Positions 42,562 through 52,137 of a stretch of DNA of 64,000 bases are shown piece by piece. The notes under the pieces are model-generated. The model saw only the letters and a list, made by a program, of their open reading frames with translations. It had not been told where the DNA came from and did no database searches. The translations under genes and the position numbers were made by a program. The DNA lies in contig JAJCZS010000037.1 in the NCBI GenBank assembly GCA_029262275.1, forward strand, positions 1 to 64,000, in the 5' to 3' direction. Each line of letters starts with the position of its first letter. Within the stretch, counting starts at the first letter, position 1. The DNA is from Deltaproteobacteria bacterium (GTDB lineage: Bacteria > Desulfobacterota_D > UBA1144 > Nemesobacterales > UBA2774).

Positions 42562-43824
42562 TTGTTGCACATACTAAGGCTCTGCTTTGTTTTGCTCATA
42601 TTGGTCTCACCTTCTTTTGCGCAGGATGCTGGCTTTAATTTTTCTTATAATAAAGACTTAAGCTACTATCAAGTCTATGACTCTAAGAATTATTTAACCG
42701 GCGACTGGGGTGGATTTAGGAGTAAACTTAAAGAATTAGGCATCATTCCTACCGCGAGATACTACACCACTGCCCTAGGCAATCCTGTAGGCGGTGAAAG
42801 TAAGGGAGTTCAATATGCCGGTTTGTTGAATGCCTACCTGATATTTGATCTAGAGAAGCTCGTGGGCATTAAAAGAACTAGGTTTGTAATATCAGGATCG
42901 TGGGCTTCTGGTAGGAGTTTAAGTGAAGAAAATATAGGAAATTTCTTTACCGCCTCTGAAGTGTTTAGTGGCAGGACTGTCAGATTATATCAACTCTTTT
43001 TAGAATCAGAAATTATAGAGAATGTCCTCAGAGCTGCAGTCGGGAGAATCGCAGTGGGTGATGAATTTGCTACCTCTCCTCTATTCTACAATTATGTTAA
43101 CACCTCCATAGATGGAAACCCTATAAGTATTCCTATAAATGACAAGGGCTTTTTAATAATCCCGGATGCGGGCTGGGGGGCTCGCGTACATACTGCACCT
43201 ATTGAAGAATTCTATATAAAAGCAGGCGTGTATAACTCAAACCCTTCTGTTGGAGACGATGGTAATAATGGATTCGACTTCTCCTTTCGAAAGGGCGTAA
43301 TCCTCATTAGTGAAATTGGTTACTTGCATAATCAAAACAAATCTAGAGGAGGGCTTCCTGGAAGGTATACGTTTGGAGCTTTTTACGATACAAGAGAGTT
43401 CAAGAAATTATCAGACGAGACCAAAAAACAAAACGGCAACTATAGCTTTTATTGGATTCTTGAGCAGATGGTCTATCGTGAAAATGCCGTTGACGATCAG
43501 GGGCTTACTCCTTGGACATCGTTTACAGTATCACCTGATGAAAGCATAAATACTTTTCCATTCTTTGTCTCAGGGGGACTTGTATATAAAGGACTGCTTC
43601 CAAATAGAAATTATGATAAGGCAGCTTTTGGTTTTGCATACGGCAAAATTAGTGAAGATGTATTAGATAAGGACTATGAGTTGATGTTTGAGATTACATA
43701 TCTGATACAGATGAAAAGGTGGCTTGAGATTCAACCTGATATTCAATGGATAGTAAATCCTGGAGGGAACTCTGATACACCTAATGCATTGGTTATAGGA
43801 ATGCAAATGGTTATAGACATTTGA
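42562..43824 (+). CDS. OprB-like carbohydrate-selective porin
   Basis: A 420-residue outer-membrane protein with a signal peptide (residues 1-20, cut after SPSFA). YLTGDWGGFRSKLKELGIIP near 45-64 is the classic OprB-family N-terminal motif, followed by alternating barrel strands and a C-terminal strand ending VIGMQMVIDI. The start is one of two consecutive TTG codons at 42562 and 42565, with no strong ribosome-binding site, so coupling to the flavodoxin-like gene is likely. Substrate specificity cannot be told. Confidence 0.87.
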   Translation: MLHILRLCFVLLILVSPSFAQDAGFNFSYNKDLSYYQVYDSKNYLTGDWGGFRSKLKELGIIPTARYYTTALGNPVGGESKGVQYAGLLNAYLIFDLEKLVGIKRTRFVISGSWASGRSLSEENIGNFFTASEVFSGRTVRLYQLFLESEIIENVLRAAVGRIAVGDEFATSPLFYNYVNTSIDGNPISIPINDKGFLIIPDAGWGARVHTAPIEEFYIKAGVYNSNPSVGDDGNNGFDFSFRKGVILISEIGYLHNQNKSRGGLPGRYTFGAFYDTREFKKLSDETKKQNGNYSFYWILEQMVYRENAVDDQGLTPWTSFTVSPDESINTFPFFVSGGLVYKGLLPNRNYDKAAFGFAYGKISEDVLDKDYELMFEITYLIQMKRWLEIQPDIQWIVNPGGNSDTPNALVIGMQMVIDI

Positions 43825-43840
43825 AACTAAAAAATATCTA

Positions 43841-43876
43841 AAAGAAAAAGCGGAGAAAGTCTTTGACTCTCTCCGC
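43841..43876 (-). terminator. Terminator of the dienelactone hydrolase gene
   Basis: Read on the minus strand, GCGGAGAGAGTC and GACTTTCTCCGC form a 12-pair stem with one G-U pair around a three-base loop, followed by TTTTTCTTT. It lies between the convergent porin and dienelactone hydrolase genes. On the plus strand the stem has one mismatch and lacks a U-run, so it serves mainly the minus strand. Confidence 0.85.
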
Positions 43877-43890
43877 GATATCAATTTGTT

Positions 43891-44691
43891 TTAATTGTTT
43901 TCAGGCTGGAAAATTCTTTTTAAGAAAGCCTGAGTTTGTTCCCAAGATTTCTTATCTGCATCCGCATCGTATACAAGTGGAAGTTCAAATTTCTTTCCAT
44001 ACTCGTCTGCTGCTGGATTTGTAAAACTATGCTGAACGCCAGGGTATACAACTAATTCATAGTTAGCATCCGTGTCCTGCATAATTTTCTTGAATTTATC
44101 AAACTGTTCTTTTGGAACAAACGGATCATCCCCACCATGGAAAACTACTATATCAGCTGTAGGTTTTGCTCCGTCTGGGGCTTCCTGTGGAAGAATTCCA
44201 TGAAAACTTGCAACTCCGTCTAAATCCACACCTCTAAGAGCCATATTTAAAACCACAGCTCCACCAAAACAATATCCGATTGCCGCTATGTATTCAGGAT
44301 TTACACTTTTCTGCTCCTCAAGGAACTTCATTGCAGCTGTAAACCTTGCTTCAGCAACGTCAAGGTTGCCAAGAACTGAACCTGCAAGCTCTCCTGCTTT
44401 CTCGGGGTGATCTGCATTCTGAGCGTCCCCGTACATATCTACAGCAAGAGCGGTGTAACCAAGCTCTGCAAGTGTATTTGCTCTAGCTCTTGCATAATCG
44501 TTATGACCCCACCATTCGTGAACAACTAAAACTCCGGGTCTTTCACCTTTAACACTGTCATCATAGGCTAGGTACCCTTTTAGGGTTGTGCCATCTGATT
44601 TATATTCAACATCTTTTCCTACTACCTTGGCTGATGCTGAAATAGATAGGAACGTAAATACTAATACTAGAAATATGCTCAAAATTCTCAT
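43891..44691 (-). CDS. Exported dienelactone hydrolase family protein
   Basis: A 266-residue alpha/beta hydrolase with a signal peptide (1-21, SISASA). The DLH family motif VLVVHEWWGHNDYARARA is near residue 55, the nucleophile C141 is in IGYCFGG, and the Asp (188/189) in FHGGDDPFVP and H221 in PGVQHSF complete the triad. Start at minus-strand ATG 44691, with GGAGGC eight bases upstream; the in-frame ATG at 44706 is formed by this site. The natural substrate is unknown; periplasmic location departs from the cytoplasmic chlorocatechol enzymes. Confidence 0.92.
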   Translation of the reverse strand: MRILSIFLVLVFTFLSISASAKVVGKDVEYKSDGTTLKGYLAYDDSVKGERPGVLVVHEWWGHNDYARARANTLAELGYTALAVDMYGDAQNADHPEKAGELAGSVLGNLDVAEARFTAAMKFLEEQKSVNPEYIAAIGYCFGGAVVLNMALRGVDLDGVASFHGILPQEAPDGAKPTADIVVFHGGDDPFVPKEQFDKFKKIMQDTDANYELVVYPGVQHSFTNPAADEYGKKFELPLVYDADADKKSWEQTQAFLKRIFQPENN

Positions 44692-44814
44692 GCTAAATGC
44701 CTCCATGTGTGTTATCTTAGATTATTCAGTGATATATAGTTTTATAGCGTAAATCAAGAATATCATAGACTAATCCTATTATACTAGGATATCACATATT
44801 GAGAAAAAGATTCA

Positions 44815-46344
44815 ATGACACGTAAGCAGATACTCACTTTCTTTGCAATGGGACTGGGAATATTTGCAGTCGCTGTAGATATAACTGCCATAAATGTTGC
44901 TATTCCTGCCATTGAGAAAGCCTTTAAAGCCGATGTTGATACCATACAGTGGTTAGTTAATGGCTACATACTGTCGTTTGGCGTTTTGATGGTAACTTTC
45001 GGAAGACTCGCGGATATCTTTGGACGTAAAAAAATATTTTTTATGGGACTGTTGGTTTTTGGATTATCTTCTCTTGCGGGAGCCTTATCAACTAGTGCAG
45101 CTATGATAATTGCAGCTAGGGTTGTTCAAGGGGTAGGGGGAGCAATGCTATGGCCATGTATCATTGGAATTCTTTATTCTACAGTTGATGATGATAAAAA
45201 GAGTTTAGCTGGTGGATTACTAATGGCCATCGCTGGTCTAGGTAATGCCGCAGGTCCATTGATTGGCGGAGCTTTAACAGAATTTGCATCTTGGCGTTGG
45301 GTGCTATTTATTAATGTTCCCATTTGTATTATTGCTGGAATTATTACTTATCTAGAGGTTGGAAAGCAAGAAGTTCAAGAAGGAAAGAGTGATGTAGATT
45401 ATTTTGGGATTGTTGCGATCTCAGTATCTTTAGTAGCCCTTCTATATGCTTTAAATGTCTCCCCTTCTTGGGGCTGGGCTTCATATAAGACAATCTCGCT
45501 CATGGTTATATTTGTTGCATTTATGGCTTTCTTTTTGATCATTGAGACAAGAAAGGATGATGGATTAATACCAAAGGACGTGCTAGGGAATTTTCAATTC
45601 ATGATCGCAGGCACCATAATGTTTACTTTTATACCCGGATTCTTTGCGATTCTCCTATACGTTACTCAGTATTTAGAAAAGTTCCTAAATTACACCCCAC
45701 TTGAGGCGGGAGCTGTTCTTGTTCCAATGCTTGTAGTTTTTTCTGCAACCTCTGCGATGTCTGCCAAAATATACAACATGATGGGGGCAAGATTATCTAT
45801 CTTTATTGGAATGTTGCTTAGCACCATAGGAATTGTTTTAGTAGTTCTGTTCGGTTTTGGCTCCAGTTCCAGCTTCTATGGATTACTCCCTGGTTTCTTG
45901 GTAAGTGGCGTAGGGATAGGACTTGTGGTTCCTTCGATTACTACTGCTGGAATCAGCGCAGTAAGTGAATCAAGGGGTAGTTTGGCTGGTGGTATCATCT
46001 ATATGTTCCAACTGGTTGGTGGTGCATTTGGTCTAGCCGTTGTGACAACAATTTTTACCGATTTTGCTAAAGACGATTTATTAACAAGGTTGCAAGATTC
46101 AAGCTTGAAATTGTCTAATACCGAACTCTCAGAAGTTGTTAATTTTGTTATAGGTAGCGGAAGTAGTAAGTCTATTTTAAATAGTCTAGGTCAGCAAGAG
46201 TACAATACTGTTTTCAATCATATACACCATGCCTACGTAACTGGCGTAAGCAGCGGGCTCATATTTACAGCGATCTTTTGCGGCCTTGGAGCATTACTAA
46301 CAATATTGTTTGTTAAGAATAAAGGCGCTCATAGTAACCCTTAA
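44815..46344 (+). CDS. MFS drug transporter, DHA2 family (EmrB-like)
   Basis: A 509-residue transporter with about 14 hydrophobic segments, the DHA2 layout. Motif A is FGRLADIFGRKK near residues 62-73; the family's DITAINVAIPAIEKAF near the N-terminus and the motif-C-like GNAAGPLIGGALTEFASWRWVLFINVP are clear. It would use the proton gradient to expel drugs or other compounds. No membrane-fusion partner (EmrA) is adjacent. It is divergent from the dienelactone hydrolase gene over 108-123 bases. Confidence 0.93.
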   Translation: MTRKQILTFFAMGLGIFAVAVDITAINVAIPAIEKAFKADVDTIQWLVNGYILSFGVLMVTFGRLADIFGRKKIFFMGLLVFGLSSLAGALSTSAAMIIAARVVQGVGGAMLWPCIIGILYSTVDDDKKSLAGGLLMAIAGLGNAAGPLIGGALTEFASWRWVLFINVPICIIAGIITYLEVGKQEVQEGKSDVDYFGIVAISVSLVALLYALNVSPSWGWASYKTISLMVIFVAFMAFFLIIETRKDDGLIPKDVLGNFQFMIAGTIMFTFIPGFFAILLYVTQYLEKFLNYTPLEAGAVLVPMLVVFSATSAMSAKIYNMMGARLSIFIGMLLSTIGIVLVVLFGFGSSSSFYGLLPGFLVSGVGIGLVVPSITTAGISAVSESRGSLAGGIIYMFQLVGGAFGLAVVTTIFTDFAKDDLLTRLQDSSLKLSNTELSEVVNFVIGSGSSKSILNSLGQQEYNTVFNHIHHAYVTGVSSGLIFTAIFCGLGALLTILFVKNKGAHSNP

Positions 46345-46479
46345 AGATTGCAAGGACAGCAAAAATTGATTGTGGAACGCACTTGAGTGAGTTACCATTA
46401 TCCCTACAATTCAAATGGCGAATAAACATAAGTTTTATAAGACCTTACTTTATAAATATGAGCTAATTAGGTATTGCAT

Positions 46480-49400
46480 GTGAGAAAAGTTAAAAAGTTC
46501 TCTGTTTGGTTATCGGTATCTCTTGGAATTCTGATAATTCTAATAGGCGTGGCCTTTTATATAGCATCCAATCTAATACAGAAAGATTCTGTAAAAGAGA
46601 AGATTCATAATTTGATATCAAAAAAAGTTGGTGGGGATGTTAATTATGAAAGCATGAATCTTTACTTCTTTCATTGGCCTCATGTGGCAATAAAAAAAGC
46701 TGAGATCTCGATACCTGGAAAAGTTGAAGGCAGTTTTGATTCTATACTCGTATACCCTAAAATACTCCCTCTCCTATATGGAAATGTAGAAGTTTCGGAA
46801 TTAAGATTCAATAGACCTCAAGTCACCCTTAACATTCCGGAAAAATCTGATGAAGAGAAGCCGGCAGATGCGGAGCCTTTTTCTTTTGATGAGCATAAAG
46901 AGCAATTAGTCAAAATCTTAGATTATCTGAATTCTAATTGGAAAGGGTTTGATGCCAGGATTGATTACGGTAATTTAATTATTAAGAAATCAGGGGAAGA
47001 CTTTCTTAATTTTAACAACCTAAATGCTGTTATTGATTTTCCAAGCAACTCTCTGAATTACAGAGTTTATGCAAATTCAAATATAAGCCAAACCATAAAC
47101 CTTAAGGGTGCAATAAATACAAAGGCTTATGATGCCAAAGGTCTAATTACTCTGAACAGATTTAAACCCCATATGCTTCTTCAATATCTGTCTCCAGATA
47201 ATAAGTTAGTCTCAAAATCCAACATTGATTTAGACCTCAATTATAAATCCAAGGCATTAGACACATTGCAAGGCAATCTTGTAGTTTCAAATTCTGAGAT
47301 AACTATAAGCAAAGGCAAGGAAGAGTTTCAGATTAGTGGTAACAAGATTGATACAGATATCCACCTCGATGAAAATGAGGCGATTTTTAATATCAACAAC
47401 ATTCATCTTTTTCATCCAGATGTGAAAGCAACTGGTAAACATAGGTTTGATAGAAAAAATAATAGAGTTGAATTAAATCTATATGGGAATGATATAGATG
47501 TAGAATCCTCTAGGGATGCGGTTCTATTTGTGGTGGGAGGAGACCGTATCGTAGACCTTATTTTTAATATAGTAAGGGGAGGTACTATTCCACAAATAAG
47601 TCTTCAGGCTAGCGGAGAAGACTTCAAGGATATGTGGAAGGGGGACAACTTCAAGATTAAGGGCAATATGACTAATGGTCGTATATTTATACCATATGGA
47701 GATTTCGATTTAACAGATGTTTCGGGGGATGCATTGATCGGGGGTGGCGAGCTTAAGGGAACAAATCTAAGGGCTAAATCAGGCAATTCAAGCGGTCATG
47801 ACGGCACTTTTATAATTGGACTAGAGGGCCCGATAGGCCCTTTACACCTGGACATTTCAGTAGATGCGGATGCATCAGAGATACCCTCAATAATAAAGAA
47901 ATTTGTTGATGACCAAGGATTCTTATACGAGCTCAGTTTAATTGAAAACTTAAAAGGTACTGCTAGTGGTAAATTAAATATTGGAGAGATGAAGAAGTCA
48001 CCCAAAGTTGGTGTTTATGTATCAGAGCTAGACATTGTTGGCGATTATAAAAGGGTCCCGGAGCCTGTAAGTATTAAAGGGAATGAGTTTCAATTTATTG
48101 ATAAATCTATAGATTTTAAAGATCTCAATATCAAGATTGGCAACTTTGCCTCCCCACAAACCACAGGTTTTTATCATTGGAAAAATGAGAAGTTTATAGA
48201 ACTTAACACTAAGCAGGCAAACATCGATCTTGGTGTTTTATTTCCTTGGCTTAACTCTTTTGGAATCATTAAGCCGCATTTAAGACACATCGAGTCTATG
48301 GCAGGTTCAGCATTCTTCTCCGCAATTGGTTTTACCGGTCCAGTATCACAGTCTGATGAGTGGGAAATAAATGCTACGGGTAATGTTAAGGAAATTGATG
48401 TAAATTTAGAGGGTTTTGGCAGTGTAATGACTATCTCAAAAGCCGAAATTCAGTCTTCATTGCAAGAGATGACCTTGTCCAATGCGGCTATTAAGATTAA
48501 GGACAGTGTTATTAGTGCAGGAGCAGTATTAAATGATTATTTCAGAGATAATCTGAAATTTACTTTGGATTTTTATGGTGACATGCTTGCAGACGAGGCA
48601 GAACTTTTTTCTAATTACTTTAGTGTCCCCGAGTCTCTCACTTTCAAGAGTCCCATTTCAGTTACTGATTCAAGTTTAGTTGTACAAAAAATTCCCAGTT
48701 CTACGTCTCCTACGCTTAGTGATCCCAATATTTCTAAAACAGGAAATATAACTAAAGAACTTGATATCAATATGAATGTTGTAGCAGAATCATTGGAGTG
48801 GGCAGATTCAAAACCTGCTAATGATCAAGAAAGTGTAGAGGTAGGAGAATTAACTAATGAAAGTAAAGAAAACAAGGGACGGACATCTTTAAACGGCAAA
48901 GTTTTGGTAAAGTCAGATAATTTTCTTTATAAAGGATTTAACTGGGATACCGTAGGGGCAGAAGTGGCTTTTTTAGGAGACAAAATCGATGTGAATATTA
49001 GTGAGGCTAATCTCTGCGGTGTTGCTACTCCAGGTTTGTTAGAGATAACTTCACCAACTATAAAACTACAATTTGAAACTTTGTCAGAAAATGAAAGTTT
49101 AGCTGACGCAGTTCAGTGTTTATTCGATAAAGCAGGAATAATTGCTGGGGATTTTGATTTAGGAGGCACTATAAATTCAAATAGTGATATTGTCGATGTT
49201 ATGACAGCACTTGAAGGAGAGTTAGAGTTAACTTCTAATGGCGGTAGAGTTAGTAAGTACGGTGGCCTTGCCAGGTTCTTCTCAGTGCTTAATTTTGGTG
49301 AAATTTTTAGGGGTAACAATATCGACTATGAGGATGAGGGTTTTCCTTATGATTTTATAACTGCAAGCGCTTATCTAGAAGAAGGCAAGTTAATGATTAA

Positions 49401-49791
49401 GGAAGCTGCTATGGATGGACCGTCTTTAAAAGTAGTATGTGATGGGTCCATTGATTTGATAAACGAACAATACGATCTGAAAGTGCTAGTGATTCCAGTT
49501 CTGGCTGTTGATTCTGTAATAGAGAAGATCCCTTTGATAGGAGCACTCTTAGGTAAGGATGTAGTTTCAATACCTATAAAAATAACAGGAGACTTCTCAG
49601 ATCCTCAAATTAGCCAGCTATCCCCTCATACAATAGGGGCGGGGCTTCTTGGAATAGTGAAACAAACACTAAATATCCCTGTGACACTAGTAAAGCCCCT
49701 CGACTCTGGCAAAAAAAAGAAAAAAGCGGAGTCAGAAACTACTGAAGAATCTGTTGCAGAGAATCTTGATGAAAAGACTCCTGAAGAATAA
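46480..49791 (+). CDS. AsmA-family envelope protein
   Basis: A 1103-residue protein with one N-terminal membrane anchor (about residues 9-31) and a long periplasmic region of beta-strand repeats. The start of the domain (ISKKVGGDVNYESMNLYFFHW, shorter pieces GGDVNYESMNLYF) and the C-terminal AsmA block with GGRVSKYGGLARFFSVLNFG and IPLIGALLGKDVVSIPIKITG are recognisable. AsmA-like proteins are implicated in phospholipid transport to the outer membrane. A low-complexity Ser/Glu-rich insert (about 750-810) and a Lys/Glu tail are notable. GTG 46480 is preferred; TTG 46474 is possible. Confidence 0.88.
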   Translation: MRKVKKFSVWLSVSLGILIILIGVAFYIASNLIQKDSVKEKIHNLISKKVGGDVNYESMNLYFFHWPHVAIKKAEISIPGKVEGSFDSILVYPKILPLLYGNVEVSELRFNRPQVTLNIPEKSDEEKPADAEPFSFDEHKEQLVKILDYLNSNWKGFDARIDYGNLIIKKSGEDFLNFNNLNAVIDFPSNSLNYRVYANSNISQTINLKGAINTKAYDAKGLITLNRFKPHMLLQYLSPDNKLVSKSNIDLDLNYKSKALDTLQGNLVVSNSEITISKGKEEFQISGNKIDTDIHLDENEAIFNINNIHLFHPDVKATGKHRFDRKNNRVELNLYGNDIDVESSRDAVLFVVGGDRIVDLIFNIVRGGTIPQISLQASGEDFKDMWKGDNFKIKGNMTNGRIFIPYGDFDLTDVSGDALIGGGELKGTNLRAKSGNSSGHDGTFIIGLEGPIGPLHLDISVDADASEIPSIIKKFVDDQGFLYELSLIENLKGTASGKLNIGEMKKSPKVGVYVSELDIVGDYKRVPEPVSIKGNEFQFIDKSIDFKDLNIKIGNFASPQTTGFYHWKNEKFIELNTKQANIDLGVLFPWLNSFGIIKPHLRHIESMAGSAFFSAIGFTGPVSQSDEWEINATGNVKEIDVNLEGFGSVMTISKAEIQSSLQEMTLSNAAIKIKDSVISAGAVLNDYFRDNLKFTLDFYGDMLADEAELFSNYFSVPESLTFKSPISVTDSSLVVQKIPSSTSPTLSDPNISKTGNITKELDINMNVVAESLEWADSKPANDQESVEVGELTNESKENKGRTSLNGKVLVKSDNFLYKGFNWDTVGAEVAFLGDKIDVNISEANLCGVATPGLLEITSPTIKLQFETLSENESLADAVQCLFDKAGIIAGDFDLGGTINSNSDIVDVMTALEGELELTSNGGRVSKYGGLARFFSVLNFGEIFRGNNIDYEDEGFPYDFITASAYLEEGKLMIKEAAMDGPSLKVVCDGSIDLINEQYDLKVLVIPVLAVDSVIEKIPLIGALLGKDVVSIPIKITGDFSDPQISQLSPHTIGAGLLGIVKQTLNIPVTLVKPLDSGKKKKKAESETTEESVAENLDEKTPEE

Positions 49792-49808
49792 AAGCTTATT
49801 AACTTCAG

Positions 49809-50237
49809 TTATCTATTTTTTAGAAGATCTCTGATTTCAGTCAGTAGTGTCTCTTCTTTTGAAGGTTCTGGCGGTGCAGCCGGTGCCTCTTCCTCTTTTC
49901 TCTTCATGTTGTTAATACTTCTTATTAAAAGAAATACCGCAAAAGCAACAATGAGGAAACTAATTATAGTATTTACAAACAGACCATAGTTTATAGTTAC
50001 AGCCCCGGCCTCTTGTGCCTCAAGAAGAGCAGCATAAGGCCCAGCAGGCGTACCTTCTTTTAAGACACTAAACAGATTAGAAAAATCAACGTCCCCAAGG
50101 GCCAATCCGATAGGGGGCATTATTACATCAGATACTAGAGATTTGATAATAGTACCAAAAGCGGCACCGATTATAATACCTACGGCCATATCTACAACAT
50201 TGCCGCGCATTGCAAACTCTTTGAATTCTTTAAACAT
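49809..50237 (-). CDS. mscL: Large-conductance mechanosensitive channel
   Basis: A 142-residue MscL, which opens under membrane tension on hypo-osmotic shock. The N-terminal [20 protein letters not shown] and [22 protein letters not shown] are diagnostic of helix one; the second helix follows at about 78-100 and a C-terminal charged bundle ([15 protein letters not shown]) ends it. Minus-strand ATG 50237 lies behind GGAGGACAGG; the ATG four codons earlier is part of that site. Confidence 0.96.
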   Translation of the reverse strand: MFKEFKEFAMRGNVVDMAVGIIIGAAFGTIIKSLVSDVIMPPIGLALGDVDFSNLFSVLKEGTPAGPYAALLEAQEAGAVTINYGLFVNTIISFLIVAFAVFLLIRSINNMKRKEEEAPAAPPEPSKEETLLTEIRDLLKNR

Positions 50238-50385
50238 CCTGTCCTCCATTTAATAAATTTTTAAATTAAGTCGATTATCTCATACACTGGGTCTGAGTTC
50301 AATAGAAATTTTAAATGTACGTTTGTATTAGACTGGATAGGGACTGACTGATAAAATATTAAGTATTATTATATAAGAGGTTAAC

Positions 50386-50664
50386 TTGAAGATGAGTAAT
50401 AAGTTAGAAATCATTTATTGTAAAAAGTGCAACTGGCTTATGCGCTCCTCTTGGATTGCCCAGGAGGTTTTATCTTCATTTGATGAGGAGCTCTCGGAAG
50501 TCTCCCCTATTCCTGGAACAGGCGGTATCTTTGAAATTAAATTAAATCACAAACTGATATGGTCTCTAAGTGATGAGAGAAGGTTCCCTGATATTAAAGA
50601 GCTCAAAAAACTTATAAGAGACCAGATTGCACCAGAGAAGTCTTTAGGCCATACCGATAGGTAG
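50386..50664 (+). CDS. SelT/SelW/SelH (Rdx) family redox protein
   Basis: A 92-residue thioredoxin-like Rdx protein. IIYCKKCNWLMRSSWIAQEVL (here C12 and C15) is the SelW motif, with Cys in place of the selenocysteine of animal homologues, so no selenium is needed. The GTGGIFEI strand and RRFPDIKELKKLIRDQI helix complete the family pattern. Function is presumed thiol redox but is not established in bacteria. The start may be TTG 50386 or ATG 50392. It is 31 bases before aat. Confidence 0.92.
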   Translation: MKMSNKLEIIYCKKCNWLMRSSWIAQEVLSSFDEELSEVSPIPGTGGIFEIKLNHKLIWSLSDERRFPDIKELKKLIRDQIAPEKSLGHTDR

Positions 50665-50695
50665 AGTTTGACAGAGATAAAGAAGATCCGATCTT

Positions 50696-51376
50696 ATGAC
50701 AGTATATTTACTTGATGATACATTGATATTCCCTAATCCTGAGAATGCCGAACCTAATGGACTTCTTGCGGTCGGAGGTGATCTTAGCTCTGAGAGGCTC
50801 CTATTGGCTTATAGGAATGGTATTTTCCCCTGGTATTCCAAAGGCGACCCAATTATGTGGTTCTCTCCAGATCCACGGTTGATTATTCTACTAGATGACT
50901 TATATGTTTCCACCAAGTTAAAGAAGGTAATAAGATCAAATATGTTTGAGGTCAGGTTCGATAGTTGTTTTGAAGATGTTATTAAACACTGCTCTGAGAA
51001 GGACCGAAGGGGGCAAGATGGAACTTGGATCACAGATGAGATGGTCGATGCTTATATCTCCTTATATGAAAAGGGTTATGCGCACTCTGTTGAAACTTTT
51101 CATGATGGAGAGCTTGTGGGAGGCCTTTATGGAGTGTCTTTGGGAGGCTCCTTCTTTGGAGAATCTATGTTCTTTGAGGCGAGCAATGCTTCAAAAGTAG
51201 CTCTGTATCATCTTGTTGAAAAGCTAAAATCATGGAACTTTGATTTTATAGACTCCCAAGTTCCAAATGATCACATGAAAAGTATGGGTGGTAAGGAACT
51301 TGCTAGGGAAGACTTTCTTCACCTTCTTGAGAAATCATTAACAAAGCAGACTAAAGTAGGTAACTGGGGGCTGTGA
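50696..51376 (+). CDS. aat: Leucyl/phenylalanyl-tRNA--protein transferase
   Basis: A 226-residue enzyme that adds Leu or Phe to proteins with N-terminal Arg or Lys, marking them for ClpS-ClpAP. The conserved LLAVGGDLSSERLLLAYRNG, IFPWY and MWFSPDPRLII blocks and GLYGVSLGGSFFGESMF are complete. Length is normal. It follows the Rdx gene with 31 bases between and may be cotranscribed. The clp genes are not in this window. Confidence 0.96.
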   Translation: MTVYLLDDTLIFPNPENAEPNGLLAVGGDLSSERLLLAYRNGIFPWYSKGDPIMWFSPDPRLIILLDDLYVSTKLKKVIRSNMFEVRFDSCFEDVIKHCSEKDRRGQDGTWITDEMVDAYISLYEKGYAHSVETFHDGELVGGLYGVSLGGSFFGESMFFEASNASKVALYHLVEKLKSWNFDFIDSQVPNDHMKSMGGKELAREDFLHLLEKSLTKQTKVGNWGL

Positions 51377-51522
51377 AACTCAAATTGAAAAATGAATACA
51401 TACTGGTATAATCTGACCTTCATTTAAGTTGGATGATTGACGGTGTAGTGGTAAGCCTTTTTATGTAAATCCTGCAATATCCATTGAATTTAATCTAAAA
51501 TTATAATGAAAGGAGACTATTA

Positions 51523-51981
51523 ATGAGCGAATGGACAGTTACAAACCATGGACATCCTGATATTAAACCTGAGAGCCACAAGAGAGCTATTTTTATAGGA
51601 AGATATCAGCCGTATCACGTAGGTCATTTGAGCTTGGTTAAACAAAAGTTAGATAAAGGCGTTCCTTGTCTGATTATGGTAAGAGATATTCCACCTGATG
51701 AGAAAAACCCTTTTACCACTGAGCAAACAGTAGATATGATCAGGAAATATCATGAGAGTAAAGGCGATGATGTTGTAGTAATGATCATCCCTGATATTGA
51801 ATCAGTAAACTGGGGCAGAGGGGTTGGTTATGAGATGAATGAATTCTTCCCTCCTGAAAACATAGGCTGGGTTTCTGCTACTAAGATAAGGGCTTCGATA
51901 GGTGAGGGGAACGATGAGTGGAGAGAGCTAGTAGATGAATCCATTCAAGAAGATGTTGTTAAATATCTTAAAGGCGAGTAA
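51523..51981 (+). CDS. Nicotinamide-nucleotide adenylyltransferase-like nucleotidyltransferase
   Basis: A 152-residue cytidylyltransferase-fold protein. GRYQPYHVGHLSLV (26-39) holds the HXGH signature with H32 and H35, and the C-terminal WVSATKIRASIGEG matches the ISXTXIR element. Overall it resembles archaeal-type NadM enzymes that make NAD from NMN and ATP, but related proteins adenylylate or cytidylylate other substrates. Asp-rich insertion (RDIPPDEKNPF) follows the first motif. ATG behind AAAGGAG, and a strong terminator follows. Confidence 0.78.
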   Translation: MSEWTVTNHGHPDIKPESHKRAIFIGRYQPYHVGHLSLVKQKLDKGVPCLIMVRDIPPDEKNPFTTEQTVDMIRKYHESKGDDVVVMIIPDIESVNWGRGVGYEMNEFFPPENIGWVSATKIRASIGEGNDEWRELVDESIQEDVVKYLKGE

Positions 51982-52007
51982 TTAATTCTAATAAAGATAA
52001 TATCAAA

Positions 52008-52044
52008 AATAGAGACGGCGACATGTCGTCTCTATTCCTTTTTT
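52008..52044 (+). terminator. Terminator after the nucleotidyltransferase gene
   Basis: AATAGAGACGGC and GTCGTCTCTATT form a 12-pair stem with one G-U pair around a five-base loop, followed by CCTTTTTT. It isolates the nucleotidyltransferase from the glutamine amidotransferase gene. Confidence 0.9.
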
Positions 52045-52137
52045 AACCTAACGATTATTCTATAAACTCTAATTACTGGGTACAATCTATTTTCTTTTTA
52101 TTAAAATTCATATTACCAAACTAGGTGTCTATAGAGA

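Noticed and set aside
50386-50664. Possible selenoprotein, because the family includes SelW and SelH.
   Set aside because: The active-site pair is Cys-Cys with no in-frame TGA in the gene, so selenocysteine is not used.
51438-51456. GACGGTGTAGTGGTAAGCC looks like the D-arm of a tRNA.
   Set aside because: No acceptor stem, anticodon arm or T-arm (GTTCGANTC) can be folded from the surrounding 146 bases, so it is probably a chance resemblance.
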